Shown here piece after piece: positions 52,465-64,000 of a stretch of DNA of 64,000 nucleotides. Below the pieces are notes generated by a model, which was not told the DNA's origin, ran no database searches, and saw nothing but the letters and a program-made list of their open reading frames with translations. Within the stretch, counting starts at the first letter, position 1; each line of letters opens with the position of its first letter. This stretch comes from Cichorium intybus (Eukaryota; Streptophyta; Magnoliopsida; Asterales; Asteraceae), in the NCBI GenBank assembly GCA_023525715.1, contig CM042009.1, positions 123,570,819 through 123,634,818 on the forward strand, in the 5' to 3' direction. The position numbers were made by a program, and so were the translations under genes.

Positions 52465-54089
52465 TGATATTGCCTCATTTATACATAAATTTCGGGCAAT
52501 ATCGAGTGCCTAAACACGTGTTTTTGGTATGATATCAAGATAAAAGGTACTTATACGTTTAAATTACCAAAACACAGGAAAAATGGCTTTGCGGATAAAG
52601 AAGGAGCTGAATACGAGCCTTATTGTGAACAAAATGAGTGAATGGCAGGAACAGCTACGATCGCGACGCGATCCCCTATAGTGTCGCGACGCGACGAGTG
52701 ATGATCGCGTGACATGTTGCTGACCAAACGATCGCGAAAAAATCTTTAAATCGCGACCCGATCACCTCTAGGATCGCGACCCGACCCACCAACTACAGTC
52801 CACTGAGTCGGGATAGTGGCCAGCGCAAAAGAGCACTACGCATGAGATCGCGACGCGACCCCCTATAGGATCGCGACGCGACGGGCCTGGACAGCAACTA
52901 TAAATTGAGGCTTTCTCTTGCTGTTTTGAGACACTCACACATCAACCTTCACATCTACACCTCCAGAAACACGATACAAAACCTCAAACTCGGCAGTTTG
53001 CCAACTGGTACGGTGCGGATGGAATCGAGAGCTTGAAGAATGTTCGGCCGGGACTTCATTCGGTTTGCTTTATATATGTTTAGCATTCTACTATGATTTC
53101 CTAGGCCGTATTCTTCAGATCATGTTATATTTGTTATCTGCATTATTCATTACTTAGATTTGAATACTATCTAGTTATGATTTGATTGTTATTTTTCGGA
53201 TATTGAACGTTTTATATTTTATCTTGCATAATTCATTTGACTATCATATATGTTAAGGAACCTTCCTTTTGGACTTATTGCTGAGTTATTTTAGTCTAGA
53301 GGACCAATCTGACTATATGACTTTTATCATAACTGTGCTATGACCATTAGACAGATATGACTAGTGATGAACCAAATCCTAGGGTTAAGTCACGAAGGTA
53401 GAAACTTAAATGTGTATGGCAAGTTTGTACTAGAGGACCAATCTGTACAAACCATTTTGATTTTCATGACCATTGAGATCAAAAACTCGAATGAATCTTG
53501 TATGATACGAACCAATACATGATTATTTGGAAAATGTAATTGCATGATCATTGCCATTAATGACCTTACAATCATAGGATTAGGTAGTTGGACCAAAACA
53601 TCTAATCACTCTAGAAATCGATATTTAGCTTTCAATATCCATTGCACTAATAGCAAATCAAACATAACTAGATGGTTGAATCGAATCTAAGTATAAATGT
53701 TTACTTTTATGTTTTGTAATTTATTATTATATCTCCCGCTTTTAATAAATTTTTGCGTTGTCTCTTGACACGAGTCAATGCATTCTCTCAAACTTCCCCC
53801 CTTTTAATTATTGTTTACTTGAATAATTGTTAATTGATAATTAATTTTCTTAACTTAAAAATATCCGTTTTCCCTTGGGTTCGACAACCCGGATTTACCA
53901 TTACTATACTACAACCGATTAGGTACACTTGCCTATTTGTGTTGTTCTATTCATACATGGTACTTCCCTGTTTAGAAATGTAAAACTAATGTGAAAAATC
54001 ATTTGCTACAATCATATATACGCTCGTAACACACCAAGTCTTTTGGTGCCGTTTCTGGGTATTTTATATGTATGTTTGAAAACACATCA
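52465..54089 (+). repeat. Right LTR of the non-autonomous gypsy
   Basis: 1,625 bp, uninterrupted. It carries the same GC-rich GATCGCGACGCGATC-type repeats (52655-52885), TATA box (52900-52912) and AAACACATCA end, followed by the duplication AATAC. Confidence 0.95.
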
Positions 54090-55005
54090 AATACACTTCA
54101 TTCTTGTCATAACACACTACCATTCTTAAATAATACACTTTATTCTTGGCAAAACACACTATCATTCTCAAAGAATACACGACAACCTCTATTGTTTAAA
54201 ATATTGTAAACCCTTAATTCTTCGGTTTCTTTCAAATGATTCATATCCTGAAAACAAAAATTAGTTGAAAAATAAGATTGTGTGTTGAACTTTAAAACCC
54301 TACCTAATAATTAATGATAATATATAAATAATAAAACTTTTGATTGAAACCAATATTATTAAATTCAAAGCCGCAAAGTCCAAATGAACTATCTAATAAC
54401 CCAGAAAAAAACCTATCTGACGTGATGAATATTGAAATCAACGAGCATGATAAAAAATTGAAATTAATGGTGTTGATTATTTCAGCGAAGGCAGCAACAA
54501 AAAGTGGAAATTGATGAGAAAAAATCTTTCTATGTAATTTCCTGTATCAATTGATTAAACCAACAACAATAACACAAAGGACCATCATCATGTTATTTGC
54601 GCTTTAAGCCCATGTGAACTTTCCATTGATTCACAAAGCAGAAAACATGTTAATGGAGTATATCTTCATTAGTTGGTGGTTTTGGACTCTTAGTTGGTTC
54701 TCAAAATGACGACTTAGTAGCAAAAGTTGATGCAGATATTGTTATTCCATCGTTGGTTGTCAACAGAACCCTAAAACGATGAGGGTGATCGTTCCGTATA
54801 ATAAGAGAAGAGAGGAGAGAGAGAAATTAAATATTAAATTCATTATAGGTAATGAGATAATAATGTAGTTACTTTAAACACTGGAAAAATTAAAAATATA
54901 ATTAATTATTATGTAAATTTACCATCATACATTTTAGAAATGAGTGGACCACAATTGGTCTTACATTCACACAATAATTATGGTTTGTATTTGATCCTAC
55001 ATATA

Positions 55006-56790
55006 GGGTTAGTATTAAATAAGAATGGTAAATATTGTATGATTGTAAGACCATTCTTGAACCCTTAGATTGAAAAACTCAGTGGTTGTGATCATGATGA
55101 CATTTCTGTAAATAAAGCAAAAAAATAATTTTTTTTTTAAAAACGGTTGTATAAAGGTATAAAGGTAAAATCGTGATTCCTATAACTAAGGAAACGATTA
55201 TGTTAAAAACTAAAACAAGCTACAATCACGGGACACGGTTATTAACAGTTAATGAAAATTACATATTCACAACACAGTCACATATTGATTCTCGGAGAAT
55301 GAACGTGTAAAATTCTTGTTGACGTAAAAATGCATTCTTGGAGAATGAACATGTAAAAACAAGAAGTAAAGATGCATTCTCGGAGAATGAATGTATAAAA
55401 TTCATTCTTGAATAATGGTTTTCTGGATTAGGAGTTTGCCACGTTGTTCATGAGTGAATTTCGACAGTATTCTCGTAGAATTGTGTCTTTGTAAACATGT
55501 TTTGTAAAATACAAATAATTATCACTAAATAAGTCAATTAGCCATTGTTTTATGTATTTGATTGTATGCTAATAATGTGTTTCTGGAGAATTGCTCAACA
55601 TATTACTAAATGTAGGATTCATTCTCAGAGAATGAACGTATAATCACACCAAACTTCATAGACTGTTTTTTTTAAAAGTACAAAATATACTATATTCTCG
55701 AAGAATATGCAAAAAACAAATACAATATAAACTACATTCTTCAAAAATAAGTGTGTCAAAATGTCAAAATAAAATATGTAAACTGTACATTCATGAAGAA
55801 TATGAAAAAAACGACAATATATACTACATATTCTTGAAGAATATAAAAAGTTGTAGCCTCGTTTTCCATAGAATTTGTGGCAAAGCTGGGTTAAAAAGAT
55901 GAATCGATAAGCTCTTGTTTGGCATGTACTCGTAAACCAGTAATCTTTGTATCCGATCGCCATCAAACTGAGCAATATCCCAAAAGTTTTACAAGATTGG
56001 GGGTGGTCGACCATGCCAAGAAATTGAACTTCTATTTTCCATGAGAGTGCTGTCAAAAAAATAAAATAAAAAAAAATTCGTAATAGTATGTTTGGTTATT
56101 GGATGATAATTAGAATTTTAGGTAAAATGATTTCAAATTTTGATTTATGGAAATCATCGGAATTGGAACATATATGGAATTGTAATTTGCTCAAACTACT
56201 CCATCCATGGAATCGTAACCCTAAATGAGCTTTTCCTCATACTATTAAATATTCAAAGATTAACCATGCTTGTTTTTATAAAAAAAAGATTAATTACCTT
56301 CTGTTTTGATTAATGTAAAATAAAGGTTGTGTGCTTACGACATTAAACAAAAACATCAACAAAATACAAGTCAGATTCGTTGGATGAAGTTAAAACTTAA
56401 AAGAAAACATATCTTAGCAGGCCAAATTACGGCGACGTGAGCAAGCGACCAACAGCGACGGCGACGGCCAACGGAGACGGACTGACGAGGATGGTCCGGA
56501 TGGAGGTGCCTACTACTTTCGGGTAGAGAGGGTCCGATATTGGAGACTTTGGTAGTGATCAGCGATACAACCGTGGAAAATTTGACCTGAATGTGATTAC
56601 AGAGATTGATTATCAAACTTTAAGCTTAGATTCCATAATTATAGGATCTTGATTTTGAATTCCATAGTTATCAATTTTCAATTTTGGTATTAGATAAATC
56701 ATAAAATGCAAAAGTACTAATATGCCCCTATGAAATGATTGGACCAAAAGTGGTCTTACATTCACTCAATAATTGTTGTTTGGTCAATTA
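55006..56790. mobile_element. Element I, same family as G and H
   Basis: Left end GGGTTAGTATTAAATAAGAA with TATTGTATGATTGTAAGACCA; right end near 56720-56790 (GAAATGATTGGACCAAAAGT, TCTTACATTCACTCAATAAT). Only ATATA separates it from H. Between 55270 and 55640 the palindrome ATTCTCGGAGAATG and variants recurs at least eight times. No gene; the 143-codon minus-strand open stretch at 55625-56056 is unrecognised and unlikely to be real. Confidence 0.5.
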
Positions 56791-56991
56791 AAATGACTAA
56801 ATTGCCATAATTGTTGTTTGGTCAATTAAAATGACTAACAATAAAAAATCACGGTTTTTGTCACAAATGTTTGTGAAACACTACAAATTGGTCCTTGGTC
56901 AATTAAAATGACTAAATTGCCATTTTTAATTTAATTTTTCTTTTTCTTTGAATTAATTAATTACTTTATTAATAAAAATACCCTCCCTTCC

Positions 56992-57049
<58 letters not shown>

Positions 57050-57277
57050 GAAGCCGATCCAATCACATCCAACATCGTGTGATTCGTTGTTTATAGTCAG
57101 TTTTCATTTCTTTCAAGTGATGATAAATCGATGTTGTTTTATCTTTCAATCTTGAAACCTACCGATTTCTTGGCGGTGTTTCAATCTGTTTCTTCCTAAA
57201 CAAGCAGCTGAGAGATCACCCGCCATTTCCCAACTCAAAGGATATCACATTGCAGACCAGGTGTTCGATTTAATGTC

Positions 57278-57577
57278 TTGGAGATGGATAGCAAAACACA
57301 GGCAGAATCGTCGACACGAGATCATCACCTGGTAATGCGCCCTTTCCGAACTCGTTACCCAAGTCAGGTTAGACTAAAATCATACATATTCGACGGATTT
57401 GGTGAATACCGTGAGAAAGATTGGGATTTAACCGAAGGTAGTGGCAAAAAATTTTGTTGGTATCACGTCGAACTTCCAAAAGGGAACAAAAAACTCTCTC
57501 AATTAGTACAATATCTAATCGATGTCCTTTGTCCGCCATTAAAGCTCCAAGACATTCTTTCTTTAGTTAGTAACTTC
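57278..57577 (+). pseudogene. 5' part of a CorA-like (plant magnesium-transporter-like) gene, captured
   Basis: From ATG 57278 the frame reads MRPFRTRYPSQVRLKSYIFD, GFGEYREKDWDL, FCWYHVELPKGNKKLSQLV and YLIDVLCPPLKLQDILSLVS. This order matches, from memory, the N-terminal region of plant proteins annotated as magnesium transporter CorA-like family. After SLVSN (about 57577) the resemblance stops and the frame goes on with unrelated, Phe-rich sequence to 57790. The transmembrane C-terminus expected of CorA is absent. It is therefore a fragment. The preceding 57047-57277 may be its 5' untranslated region. Confidence 0.5.
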
Positions 57578-57786
57578 TTAACAGATGGGTCTACCCTCAA
57601 TTTCTTTTTCTTCATTCCGCCAAAAACTGTACCGGTCCAAAGCGTGCCTCGAAATCCCTCGCTATTATTGAAGGAGTGGGCAACCGGAATCACTTTTTTT
57701 CTCTACTTTCTTTCGCTCTCCTGTTCCAACTGTCTCTCTCCCTCTCGCCATTGTTTCTTGTTGCAAAGGACATGTAAGGTCTCTAT

Positions 57787-58143
57787 TTGAGATCCCCTGA
57801 CCAAGTTGTCGCCACCGGTGATGACTGTTCACCGAAGGCGGCAAGACAGTGGCGATCTTGGTCGGAGCTATCTATGTCGGAGGTGGCAGGTCTTGGTTGG
57901 TCTAGCGGTAGCTTCCGGTCAGTGGTCTCTAGCAAAAGAGAAGTGGGAGTGGTGAAAGGGATTTTTTTTCCAAGTCTCTTTTGCTTTGTTGAATGCTTGT
58001 ATCTTTATTTTGTGAAGAACACTCGTTTTGATTTCTTGTTTGATGAAGAACACGATGTTGAAATAGAATTTGGTTTGGATTTGACCTGGGTTTTTTATCC
58101 GGTCAATACTATAAGTTGTTCATCTTCATATTTTTTGGGTTGA
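57787..58143 (+). other. Open stretch of unknown nature inside the long-TIR element
   Basis: 118 codons beginning MRSPDQVVATGDDCSPKAAR, in a GC-richer patch. I recognise no family; the C-terminal half is AT-rich and looks non-coding. It may be part of a second captured piece. Confidence 0.2.
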
Positions 58144-58157
58144 ATGTTCTTTTAGGG

Positions 58158-58201
<44 letters not shown>

Positions 58202-58399
58202 CGTACATGGTGGGGGGTGGGGTGGGGTGGGTGTATTTTCTTTTTTTATTAAATAAAATAAATAATAAATTCAAAAAAAAAAGAAATCAAAAAAAGTATT
58301 TTAGTCTTTTTACTTGACTCAGGGACCGATTTGTAGCATTTCACAAACATTAAGGACCACCAACGTGATTTTCCAATAGTTGGTCCTAATGTGAAAATT

Positions 58400-60450
58400 T
58401 TGGTAAACCACAGGGACCAAAACTATAATTTTATATTTAAATTGGTCCTAATCTGAGCCAATCATTTTATAAAGGTAAATTAGTAATTTTATATTTAAAT
58501 TAAATTGTAATAATGATTAAATCATAATTTCCTAAAATCTAGCAATAAGGAATTCAGTAACATATTATAGTTATGTTTGTGTCTTTTGTTGTTAACAAAA
58601 TATAAATTATTTTTTATAATTTTTTCTCTCACAATAATAAAAATCAATGTTTTTTTTTCTAATTTATCTATTAATCATAATATTTTCAATCATAGTGAAT
58701 AAAACATAATTTTAATCAGAAATGAATACAGCTGTAATCATAAATAAAAAAAATTAGAGAAAAAAAATTCAATACTGCATAAATGTATGTACATCTATTT
58801 ATAATTGAGTAACACAACAAAGGAAAAAAAGTACAATGTCATAATTAAATATTATTCCATAATCATAAATGAATAAGTCTTTAATAAATTTGCCGAGGGG
58901 CCTAGGTTTTGGTGCTCTCTCTTTTCCAAAAAAAAAAAAGAATAAGTCATGATCTTCTCCACTTTTGGTTGTACATTAGCATTCCAATATTTCATTCAAA
59001 AAGGATCGAGATTCTTGATTTATCTTGATATTCTTGATTTTTTTATGTACATTTTCAAATACATAATAAATATATCAATAAAATTAACTAAATCAAAAGT
59101 AAATTGAAAAGACCCAATGACATTAACTAGTACAAATCATGTAAACTTCAATGAATAAGATATTGTAATCATCAATTAACAATTCATGTAATCATCAATG
59201 AATAAGCATACTACAAATATCAATAAATAACACATATAATTATCAGGGATTAATACAAAGTAAATCAAAAATCAATAAGTATTATTTATGTTAATGATTA
59301 AAACTCAATTGCAATAAAAATCAACAGTGATTTGATTTAATGATCAATCATCAATGATTAATTAATAGATTCATTGGTGATTAACTTCATGAATTGAATC
59401 ATATCTTCATTACATTCATAATTAATTAATTATTTATATTACAATTAATAATTATATTAAAACCCTAAATTCATGCCTTTATTGCATTATTCAGTGATTA
59501 ACTACTTACATTTCATAATAGAATATCATCATATGTTAATTTTCATGTGTGCTTGAAATTGATGGGTATTAACTCTTATTAGGTGTAAAAATATGTAACT
59601 GAATCAAAACTTTACATGAAATACAATATTGAATTGAATCATAACTTCATTACATTTATGAGTGATTTAATCTTTATATTACAATTAGTAATTATACTAA
59701 AACCTCAAATTTATAAGTGATTAACTCTTTATATTACAATTATAAATTATACTAAAACCCTAAATTCATACATTCATTGCATTCATCACTGATTAACTTC
59801 ATGAATTGAATCAGAACTTCATTATATTCTATTCGTCAGTAAATGATCAAACGATTTAACAAAAAAAACTCAAGAAACCCCTACTTATATTTTTCAAGAT
59901 TTCAACATCATATCGAATCACTAAATAAAATGACTTACACTGTACTTCAAATCTGCCTTTAGTCTCGAATGTACCATGCCATTGTGGACCACTCACAACC
60001 TGATACGTCATCTAAAGCGTTAATTAATCATCGAAAGAAACAAACATACAAATAGAGAAAATGATAAAATCATCCATGGATCGGTTCCATATTATTACTA
60101 ATATCATAACTAAATTACATTTGGTTGTATTATCAAATATTTCATCAATGAATACAACACAATTTATATATAAAAAATGTAGTTTAGCTACAATCATCAA
60201 CGAATAACACGTATAATCATCAATGAATATAACAATCCACTTTTATAATAAAATACAATAACATATAGTCACAATAAAAATGCCAATAAAATTATTAAAT
60301 CAATTCTTTATTTTGTTAACTAAACCCAAAGAAACAAAAAATTAAGAACACAAATGAACATCAAATATGTTTATAAGCTTAAATATAAACACTTTATGTG
60401 GTATTGATAACCAAGAATAAAAAGTAGGAAAATTTGATGTTCGCTACTTA
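58400..60450. other. AT-rich intergenic or decayed transposon DNA
   Basis: About 2 kb, very AT-rich, with many loosely repeated words such as AATCATCAATGAATAA and TTCATTACATTCAT. No coding sequence, LTR end or inverted repeat could be supported. Confidence 0.6.
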
Positions 60451-60453
60451 TAA

Positions 60454-61300
60454 GGCTGGAGGGAGTGGTTAGCATGTTCAGCATGTGCTAAACTATGTCA
60501 CGTCAGCATTCAGCGAGTTTAGCACATGCTGACCAAAAATGGTGGTAGTGGTCAGCACATGCTGAACTTCATGCTAAACTATTTTATTAAATCTTTTTTT
60601 TAAATTATTTATTTATTATTAAAACCAAATATAAAATAAAAAAGTATCATCTCATTAAAATTAAAATGCATTACATTAAAATTAAAAACATAAATTAAAA
60701 ACATAAATTAAAAACATAAATTAAAACTTAAAACAAACAAATTTAAACTACAAACTACTCATCGAAGTGATATCACAATTGCCTCGCTACATCCTTCTTC
60801 ATTTCCATTGCAATTTGGTACTCAAACCCCGTCTTCCCCGATATGTCTTCTTGTAGGATTTTCCGTAGCTGCATAGTTTGTTTGAGCTTCAAGTTAGCTT
60901 GCTTGATCAATTGAGCTTCCTTGAACGTGTCAACATTGCCGGTCAAAGCCACTATATCTTCATGCACACTACTATTTGTGCTAGTGCTAGTGGCTTGACT
61001 TTTGCCTATTGTCTTTCTCTTTGCTTCATCACGTCCCATGGGACGTGGCGGATCATTATTGAGGTTGAATTCGGAGGAAGGGGATTGTGTGGATTCAGAG
61101 GCTTTGTGCCTCTTTGATAAGTGGACAACAAATTGGTCAAAGGACTCTAACTCTCTACACTTCTCGTAGTCTTTGACCGCACGCCAAAAGACCTCTTGGT
61201 TAAAGTGAGTACCATATTGGGCATGGTACAAGAGCCTCGCTTGAGCCATAACATCGTCACCATTGGCTCCACTTTGTCTTTGTCTCTCAACTTCGGCATG
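60454..61300 (-). mobile_element. PIF/Harbinger-type transposon remnant
   Basis: Left terminus GGCTGGAGGGAGTGG follows TAA, the 3-bp target kind used by this superfamily. Subterminal inverted copies of TCAGCATGTGCTAAACT lie at 60478-60494 and 60516-60532 (complement). An ORF1-type protein is encoded on the minus strand. The other end, and any transposase, are lost because a gypsy element inserted at 61301. Confidence 0.6.
60773..61300 (-). pseudogene. Harbinger ORF1-like protein, C-terminal part (NAM-associated C-terminal domain)
   Basis: On the minus strand, from the truncation: HAEVERQRQSGANGDDVMAQ, FNQEVFWRAVKDYEKC, then a Ser-rich linker, RPMGRDEAKRKTIGKSQ and a Lys/Gln-rich helical end finishing KKDVARQL. 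The RPMGRD-x-AK motif with following coiled region is the hallmark of the plant No-apical-meristem-associated C-terminal domain, found in Myb/trihelix-like ORF1 proteins of PIF/Harbinger. These bind DNA together with the transposase. The N-terminal part was removed by the gypsy insertion; the residues upstream of His (61301-61351) come from LTR sequence by chance read-through. Confidence 0.7.
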
Positions 61301-63284
61301 TGTAACACCCGGTTTCTCATACAAAGTACACCCAAAAAAATTTTCAAACAATTACACATTTAATTGGGTATATTTGCACTCAAACCAAGGATCAATATGT
61401 TATCATTACAATAATTACACAAAAAGGTCCTTACAAAATAAATGACCAAGTGTTACAATTAAATCTACTTCAGCTAAGGACAGGCTCTAAACTTGTCCGT
61501 CTTTCTTTATCACATGCCTTCCCCTATCACAGCTATAGATACATGCAAAACAGCATAACACTCAAGTGTAAGCTTATAAAAAGCTGAGTGAGTAAATCTT
61601 AATCATACTCCACAAATCTTTCTCAATAAACATCCTCTTCTTCCTCTCTTGCTATTCTCACTAGCAAGTAACCATTTCCTCTTGTTATCTGAAACCTGCA
61701 ACACAATAACTTACTTTGACAATTAATAATTAACATACATCAACTCATCAATACATACCACAATCGGTACTACTCATAAACTCGATCACATTCTCGTATT
61801 TATTCATTATCACAATCAACTACACTTAATCATAGTAATTCTCATGGTTATAACAATCAATACAAGGACACTTAACCACAGACACTCTAACATCTACTCA
61901 TATTTATTACTCAGTATTCATATCAAATTCATTATTTGTTATTCACAGATAACGATATTTCTCTATTATTCAATCTTCATAATAACAGCACAATACATAG
62001 ATATTCTTGTAAAAACATATACACTTTGCATAAACAAGTATAACTCAACTCAAATACTAAAACGTATTCACCTGATATTGGTTTAGTAAGTGAAACTCCC
62101 AAAACGCGCATACCGGACTCCTGATCTCTAGACTTGGTTGTATCACCATAGTCTAAAAAAAATTCTCGTTTTAATCAAACTTAACGGACTATCTCAGTCC
62201 CGAGTGTGATTTACACACTATAACTCTTTATTCCATATACTCAAATTTGGTTATACTCAACCAATCAAAACATAGCATACTTCTTATCTGTATTAAACAT
62301 ATCAACAAGCATAATTCATCTAACAATTAACTACTCACCTGAGGTTGAATCAATATGTGGAACTCCTGAACCTCGCGTATGATCCTGTCTAGCTTTAGCT
62401 GTAACACAATAGCTAAATCTCAATACTCAAATCTCATAATAATCTCAATTACAATTTATATCAACAAAATCAGGAATTTGAATCACATGGTGAAGTTATA
62501 ATCAAATAACAGTAATAATCCTCTAGCTATATCTCTTTACTTCACCACCTCGACCCATTTAAGCTTATGAACACAACAACAAGCAAAAATCTTAACTTGG
62601 GTCTAAGATTTGAACCCTTTATACACCTAATAATCCAACAATTTCACTCTAACATCAGTGGTTCACAGGTGGTTCATCAAGACCACATGAAACTACTTCA
62701 AATTAAACCATCTAACGGTTGAAACGAAACCAAAATCGAAGAGGTTTACCTTTCAAGCTCCAAGTATTGATCTCTAGCTTCAATTCGTGATCAATCGGCT
62801 TTAATCTTGACTTGGAAGGGTTAAAAATCGATTTCTAGGGTTTCAAAGGGTTTAACTCGAAATGGGTTTTACCCAAAATGAATGAATTTTCGCACATTTA
62901 AAAGCTGCACAGGACCCGTAACCCGACCCGGGTTACAAAACCCGACCCGGGTCCATTTACGAAAAATCAATCCTTTTTCTCTTTAGGTGCAGCACGGTCC
63001 GGGTTCATCTACACGATCCGGGTTCCTGTCGAACACGACCCGGGTTCATCTACACGACCCGGGTTCCTCTTTTTCCAAACCTTTGCAACCCAAACTCGAC
63101 CCGTGTTATTAAACACGACCCGGGTTGACCTCGTAGGAACCAAAGCTGTTTCTTTTACTCTTTTTAACATCCTACTTCTCATAGATGGGTTTCTAAACAT
63201 CTTAACTCGTGTTTTAGCTCATCTAATCTCGTTTATATCAAAAGTTAAAATAACTCTACCATAAATTAAAATTACGGTATTACA
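61301..63284 (-). repeat. 3' LTR of a further gypsy element
   Basis: Starts TGTAACACCCGG, ends ACGGTATTACA, 1,984 bp. Positions 62905-63130 hold degenerate repeats of GACCCGGGTT with ACACGA and CATCTAC linkers. The pyrimidine run just inside (63285-63300) shows that this is the 3' LTR of a minus-strand element. Confidence 0.75.
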
Positions 63285-64000
63285 AGTTCTTACCCCCTTC
63301 AAAAGATTCCGTCCTCGGAATCTCTTAGATTAGGCATGGCTGATACAACCATCTCACCACCGTAATCATGCATCACGTATGATAATGACATTATCATCTC
63401 GTCATCTCACATGACATATATATACTGTCATACGTTACTTACTCATAATATAGCTATAAAACTCAAGCTTCCTCGATTAACATTACAGTCAGAAACTTCC
63501 CTACTCGACTTTTCTTTCTGCAAAATCTCAACACTCGTCATTTTTTTTTCATAAGATGATCTCTACAATCACATTGATTATCACCATTTCCATGTGGACA
63601 ACCATTCACAACATACAAAAACTGGATAACAACAAGTTTATCCAGAAACAATCCAAGTAGCATAATTAAACAAAATATACGCGTATTAGTTCAACTTGTC
63701 TCATTACCACAATCGATTACACTTTCTCTGAAAGCTCGTTTATCTTTGTTCCCACCTTAGCGCACACATATTAGGTTTTTCACCCAGTATACAACATACA
63801 ATCCTCAACCACGAATGGCTCCTCTTCATACCAGTTCAACAACATACTTCACGCTGTTTCTATCGATGTACTCACTCATTATATCTTCTCTTATGTGTAA
63901 AATCCACATCACGCTCTCACTCAATTGATAATCATTAGCTCTATATTAAACTCGATAATTTGTTCTCAATCAAATTATCAACACAACCGCTTATATTCCT
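63285..64000 (-). mobile_element. Internal 3' end of the same gypsy element, cut by the window
   Basis: On the minus strand a polypurine tract (GAAGGGGGTAAGAACT) precedes the LTR, and before it GATTCCGAGGACGGAATCTT resembles the usual end of gypsy pol. The rest to the window end shows no recognisable coding sequence. Confidence 0.6.

Larger units (their letters stand above)
39364..54089 (+). mobile_element. Non-autonomous gypsy element with tRNA-Asp PBS, host of the Tekay insertion
   Basis: LTRs start TGATATTGCCTC and end AAACACATCA. The target duplication AATAC is perfect (39359-39363, 54090-54094). The left LTR is 39364-40799 plus 50359-50562, the right LTR 52465-54089 (1,625 bp). The internal region 50563-52464 is only 1.9 kb and has no gag or pol, so the element depends on others (LARD-like). 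The LTRs differ at about twenty positions by eye plus a ~16-bp indel near 39654; many changes are C/T or G/A at CpG. The PBS type suggests the Athila/Tat group. Confidence 0.85.
56843..58373. mobile_element. Long-TIR, Pack-MULE-like element with captured gene 5' end
   Basis: The first ~83 bp (56843-56925) and the reverse complement of the last ~83 bp (58291-58373) match imperfectly: shared blocks include AATCACG, AATGTTTGTGAAA, CTACAAAT-GGTCC and GACTAAA. Inside these lie a (CT)n run (56992-57046), a gene fragment, and a (GA)n run (58156-58200), themselves inverted relative to each other. Long TIRs around a gene fragment without transposase are typical of Pack-MULEs; no target duplication was established. 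Confidence 0.55.

Noticed and set aside
55625..56056. 143-codon minus-strand open frame
   Set aside because: It crosses the palindrome-rich part of element I, is low in complexity at its end and shows no domain.

Overview
This is plant nuclear DNA: Ty1/copia and Ty3/gypsy retrotransposons, an intron-containing RWP-RK gene, TTTAGGG telomere-type repeats and tRNA-iMet and tRNA-Asp primer-binding sites. It is eudicot in character. Asteraceae is my best guess, from the style of the copia accessory ORF and LTRs, and is an inference only. Nearly all of the window is transposable element in nested layers; I see no clearly intact single-copy host gene outside a transposon.

Layout. 1-1.75 kb: 3' end of a gypsy element and an LTR. 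1.75-6.45 kb, resuming at 30.29-33.26 kb: a decayed SIRE-like copia. It was split by a second copia on the minus strand (6446-30283, target duplication CACTT). That copia was hit by a same-family element on the plus strand (8363-15953, nearly intact), and its right LTR by a solo copia LTR (21234-29886, duplication GTATA). The solo LTR was in turn hit by a gypsy solo LTR (21822-29747, duplication CAAAG), whose TA microsatellite hosts three TIR elements (A, B, C). Element A carries two exons of an NBAS/MAG2-like gene with a correctly placed intron; element C carries telomere-type repeats.

33.3-56.8 kb: a second run of TA-flanked elements (D-I). Element H holds a solo copia LTR (38462-39175, duplication ACACT) and a non-autonomous gypsy element (39364-54089, duplication AATAC). 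Inside that element's left LTR sits the most notable object of the window: a very young Del/Tekay-type gypsy element (40800-50353, duplication TCGAC). Its two 2,680-bp LTRs differ at one position by my reading. Its gag and most of pol are missing, and their place is taken by about 3 kb that includes an apparently complete three-exon RKD-type RWP-RK transcription factor gene in the opposite orientation.

56.8-58.4 kb: a long-TIR, Pack-MULE-like element with the 5' part of a CorA-like gene. 58.4-60.4 kb: AT-rich, no gene seen. 60.45-61.3 kb: a PIF/Harbinger remnant with ORF1, cut by another gypsy element (61301 to the window end).

Three unrelated host gene pieces (RKD, NBAS/MAG2-like, CorA-like) have therefore been carried here by three kinds of transposon. 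All were read by eye; family names for the captured pieces rest on motif recognition, not on a database search.
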